NCBI GenBank assembly: GCA_031002005.1
Contig: CM061919.1
Location: 176,249,121 to 176,313,120 of the forward strand
Length of the DNA: 64,000 nucleotides
Direction: 5' to 3'
DNA from: Vandiemenella viatica
Lineage: Eukaryota > Arthropoda > Insecta > Orthoptera > Morabidae
Positions within the stretch are counted from its first letter, which is position 1; each line of letters begins with the position of its first letter. The notes under the pieces were generated by a model. That model did no database searches. It saw only the letters and a program-made list of their open reading frames with translations, and was not told the origin of the DNA. Below, one piece after another: positions 60,056 through 64,000 of the stretch. A program made the translations under genes and the position numbers.

Positions 60056-63000
60056 AATAAAAATCAAACTACTTATATCTATTAAGCTGTCTGCACATCA
60101 ATCAGATAACAGTAGTATTGCGCACTTGTAACAATTTACGGGAATGTAAGTTTTGAATGATTTTGAGTTGTTGAATAACTAGCTTGTAGAAATTTGGATG
60201 TTAATATTATTTGCAATGAGAATGACGCAACATATCGTTTGTTCTATATACACGTGACTTCTGTCAGACTGATAAAAGTATGTGTTATCTAACCTAAACC
60301 CATCTAAGAACTTCACGACCGACGCATCCCTGAATATATTTTGAATCTCTTAACCATACATATCTCAACACGAGCATTACATTAGTTTGATATTCCTATT
60401 CATGCGACAGCTACGGTACAAAGAAGAGAACACATGTGCATAATAATTCTACCATTTATAATGACTGTGTATAGTGCTGCTGTTAATCCATATGTTGATA
60501 ACTCTGGAACATATCCGGTCAGTAATCACAGCAATTGACGACGTTCTGAACTAAAAGGACAATCTAAAACAGAAATAGCTAAAGCAACGACCCAGCTGTG
60601 TTGATCGAATTAATCAATATCTACATTGCGGTTCTTTTATAACTTTTATAACGTAGTAGACTTGTTACACCTCCATTTGATGTGAGCTGTGTGCGTCTAT
60701 TATCTGGACACTTCAGACTTGAAGTACAGATTACAAATTGCATGAATTTAATTCTGAACAATTTTTATACGTAAGCACTTGGCCTGTTGGCAAGCTTATG
60801 TCATATAGTTTTTGTTACAAGCTTATATATTCATGCAGCAATTAGCTCTATTCGAATAGGTTTATTTAAATTTCAGCTGCAGCACTGACTAAAAGAAGCA
60901 TTATCATCAAACTTGTTAGAAGCGATAAAAAGGTGTACACAAACGCTTCAAAGAGTGTACAGATCTATTTTTAATACTACGAAGTTTCTCGCGGGTATAA
61001 CTTGCGTCACATTTACTTGGAATATGGTTACGTTGGCATTAATCACGAAGGAGATTATCAAACGGAAATTGATTCCCAGAACTATTACTTCTTGATAGAG
61101 AAAATAAAGAAGACTGAAACTTGTTATTCAAATAGCGAGGCGATGGCTTGGAACTGTGTGTAGACTCTGCTTCTGATATAAAAGTGAGTTCGTGGAGTGA
61201 GAAGGATTACGAATCTCTTCTGATACACGCTAGAAAAATGCCATTCAAAAATAAAATAAAAAAATATTCAGTTAACAGAATAGCATAACAAATTAGCTTA
61301 GTACTTAGATAGTTTTCAGACAAGTGGCGACACTAAATTCACTCTTTTCTTTACCTTTTAAATATAGTTCCGTCATCAACAAGCTATATTGTTCCAGTAA
61401 AAAAACAAAAAATGTGATTCTGAAATATTACTATAAGAAGCACTTATCTATCGAAGTAAAATACAGGTTGAGGGAAATACTTTGTATCTAGTATTGCTGT
61501 GTTAGCCACAAAAATAAATACATATTTTCTTTCATATGCGAAGATAAATCAATGGGAAATGTATGAGATTGGTTAGGGCTCGCTGTAATAGTTGGAGGAA
61601 AATAGCCGGGGTGTGGTATCGGAATAGAAAGAGGAATGGAACGTAACTTCAGTTCAAAGATGTCAGCATTTATTGATTGATTGTATTGAAACAATGAAAC
61701 AGGACATGTATACAAAATTCACGAAAAGAAGTTTAAAATATATGAGAATGTGGAGGTCAGTGGTGGGTTACGAAGGATAAGTATCGAAACAATAAGAGGT
61801 GATAAACATTATTTTCTGAGAAACCTCAAGTGAAGAGGGTCATGGTGCAAGATGGTACGTGATGCGATGATTGTTGTGTTGGAGTAATAGCGAGCAATGA
61901 GTATGGTGAGAAGATCAGAAAAACATAAAGACAAAACAGAGCAGGTAACGAAAAATAAGGAAAGGCATAACAAAATAACGGAAAAACCTAAAACAGAACA
62001 ATAAGCAGCAAGAAATTTTTGGAATATTTTGCTAATTTATAGTTCACTTCGCAAGTGTCACAATTTTCTTTCAGTTCCCAGAAGCAAATTTGAAATCAAA
62101 TGAAGAATATTAATTCTTTTTAAATAACACAATGTCCTTCTATTAATCCTTACAGCTACAGTCGTGCAGTTGTAAAGGTAACTGCTAGGGCACGCCCATG
62201 ACTGCAAAGAACCCACTTATTTGCTATGGTCCCCTGAACGTCCCAGCCTCTGCTTCTACTGCTATGCTGAGCCTTCTTCTGGCAACAGTATCAAATAAAT
62301 CTATAAGCTCTTGCATTCAATTCTACGTAGGTTCGCATCATGCGTGAATGAAAGAAAGAACATCAGAGCTTTGCATTTATGCAGTGCTTTTATTTTGTGT
62401 CTGACATATTTCAGAATTAGCCGCCTTGATGGCAGAAATCTTTTCACCAGCAGAGATGGAGAGGCATAGCGCTCTTTGTCACCCTTTAAGCTTGTCCGCG
62501 GGGAGCAACGTGAATGCAGCGTCACCACGAACCAAGTCGAAGAATCTCCAGCTCCTTAACGTATAGCAAACCTTTGTGCTACTCAATGAGAACATTATAT
62601 TAATAGCCACTCTGCCACAGGCGACAACATCATAATGTGTCACACAGGCCACCATCGTCGACCCTATCTAGATTCTGCCTGTAAATAACGGAACTTCACT
62701 TTCTTCTCTCAGAACAGGCCATCAATGCATTCCCTACGCGCCGCCAGAGACCTGCCTGCAGGCTGGGTCTCTCACATAATGACCAATTTCAGCCTTCAAA
62801 GTCGACCTTAGCTTTGCTTATAATCGATATATCAACCGAATGATACAAAGAAAAGAATAAATAACGTGTCCTAGCAAAGCGTGTGAAACACATATCAGTG
62901 CAGTTTCGCTCTAGAGAAGGCGAAATCAGATATATCGAAACGTTGGCATTTAACATTAGGTCACTGCGCCAGCCAGGAAGCATGTGAGCTGTTTATTCCG

Positions 63001-64000
63001 GCCTCAGATAGTTGGATTACCTTGTTTGTTGTGTCACGCAATGAAACGCTGGTCTGTTGCTCTTATGAGATCGCAGTAAGGGTTTGCTTACATAGATACC
63101 TAGAGTTCTGCAACGCCATTAAAGCACTGCCATACTGGACCGAGGAGGTACAATGGCTGTCGTAACTAGGGTTTTAGACGGTTTTGTGTAACTTATTAAG
63201 ACAATTGGAGAAGAAAACATCAAGTTGATGGGTTTTGAGGATGACCTAATGACGTGCAGTGGCAATTACATATATGGACAGACATTGTGAGACAAATTTT
63301 ATAGCAGCCGGAAAGAAGGAGAGACTAATTGGTGAATTATGATGCCAGGAGTATAGATAGCTAAAGAAGACAAATATTTTTAAACTAGATGACCCATATC
63401 CGAAAATTTCGCGAATAAAAAACTATGAATTGTGAGGTTGCAGCTTGTAATAGAATGCAAAGTAGAACCGCCTCATTTGTAGTAACTGTTTATTTGTTTA
63501 GTGTAATAGTTACGCATCAAAATAAAACATATTACAAAACAATTAGGAAAATACATACTGTTTGTATGACAAATTGTCACTCACATTAACAGAATATAAC
63601 CAACCTGAACAACGTACACACAGCATATCCATATTTCAGTGATATGTTTTGCTTCGATCATAGCCTTTAAGAAAATTTAACGAATAAAATGTTTACATTG
63701 GAACTGTATAGCAAAACAGAAATGTTTCCGTAACAGAAAAAAATATCCGAAAAGCTACTTATTGTATAAAAAAATAGTTTATTGACATTTCTGTGACATT
63801 TGCTGCTGCTATCCAGGGCCTTTACCTGAATTGTCTCATACGCGCGACCTTTATAGTTATTACTTTAAGCTTTTAAGCGTCAAATTCCGAAAAATTTCTT
63901 TCTTAAATTATGATCTTGCCTAATTGGAGACCTTAAATCTGTAAAACGATACCTAGTTTATCGATTTCGGTTAGGTATCAAAGGAGAAAAATGGCTCTTA
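60056..64000. other. AT-rich non-coding end of the window
   Basis: No gene, RNA or mobile-element ends recognised on either strand; frames are 75 codons or shorter. Confidence 0.35.

Overview
The window reads as nuclear DNA of a large-genome arthropod, most likely a hemimetabolous insect such as a grasshopper or locust. The signs are long AT-rich stretches with no compact genes, GT-AG introns, a tRNA-derived SINE with a conserved body seen as several diverged copies, and remnants of nearly every eukaryotic transposon class. There are no operons, bacterial ribosome sites, CRISPR arrays or intact tRNA/rRNA genes. Most short open frames are chance.

Layout. 0-9.8 kb: a Penelope-like terminal fragment with a hammerhead-ribozyme-like core, a G-rich MITE, an RTE-like LINE fragment, and a 1.36-kb hAT element (copy A) inside a tRNA-like SINE. 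9.8-14.3 kb: a non-autonomous Helitron and a dead mariner. 15.6-19.8 kb: a three-layer nest in which a LINE is split by hAT copy B, itself split by a CR1/Jockey-like LINE in antisense. 21.9-25 kb: two candidate compact host genes (a 180-codon two-exon frame on +, and a frame on - that faintly resembles the KEOPS subunit Pcc1), with LINE tails and a second G-rich MITE between them. 25.6-32.9 kb: a young Ty3/gypsy errantivirus-like element with near-identical 710-bp LTRs, a 4-bp target duplication, an open env frame, and a large internal deletion fusing gag to the end of the reverse transcriptase.

33-64 kb is sparser. It holds a degenerate transposase element, the last two phase-matched exons of an unidentified host gene on - (35.2-36.1 kb), three short hAT elements each with a perfect 8-bp duplication, more SINEs, and an inverted Penelope-like pair. 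At 55.9-58.3 kb lies a CpG-rich block that looks like a promoter, with splice-bounded small exons leading leftwards on -. These exons and the 35-kb exons may belong to one gene, but that link is not shown.

The errantivirus-like copy has its cis signals (PBS, PPT, both LTRs) but no protease and no RT catalytic core, so it could only move with help from intact relatives. The DNA transposons shown here carry no functional transposase and would also depend on partners elsewhere.
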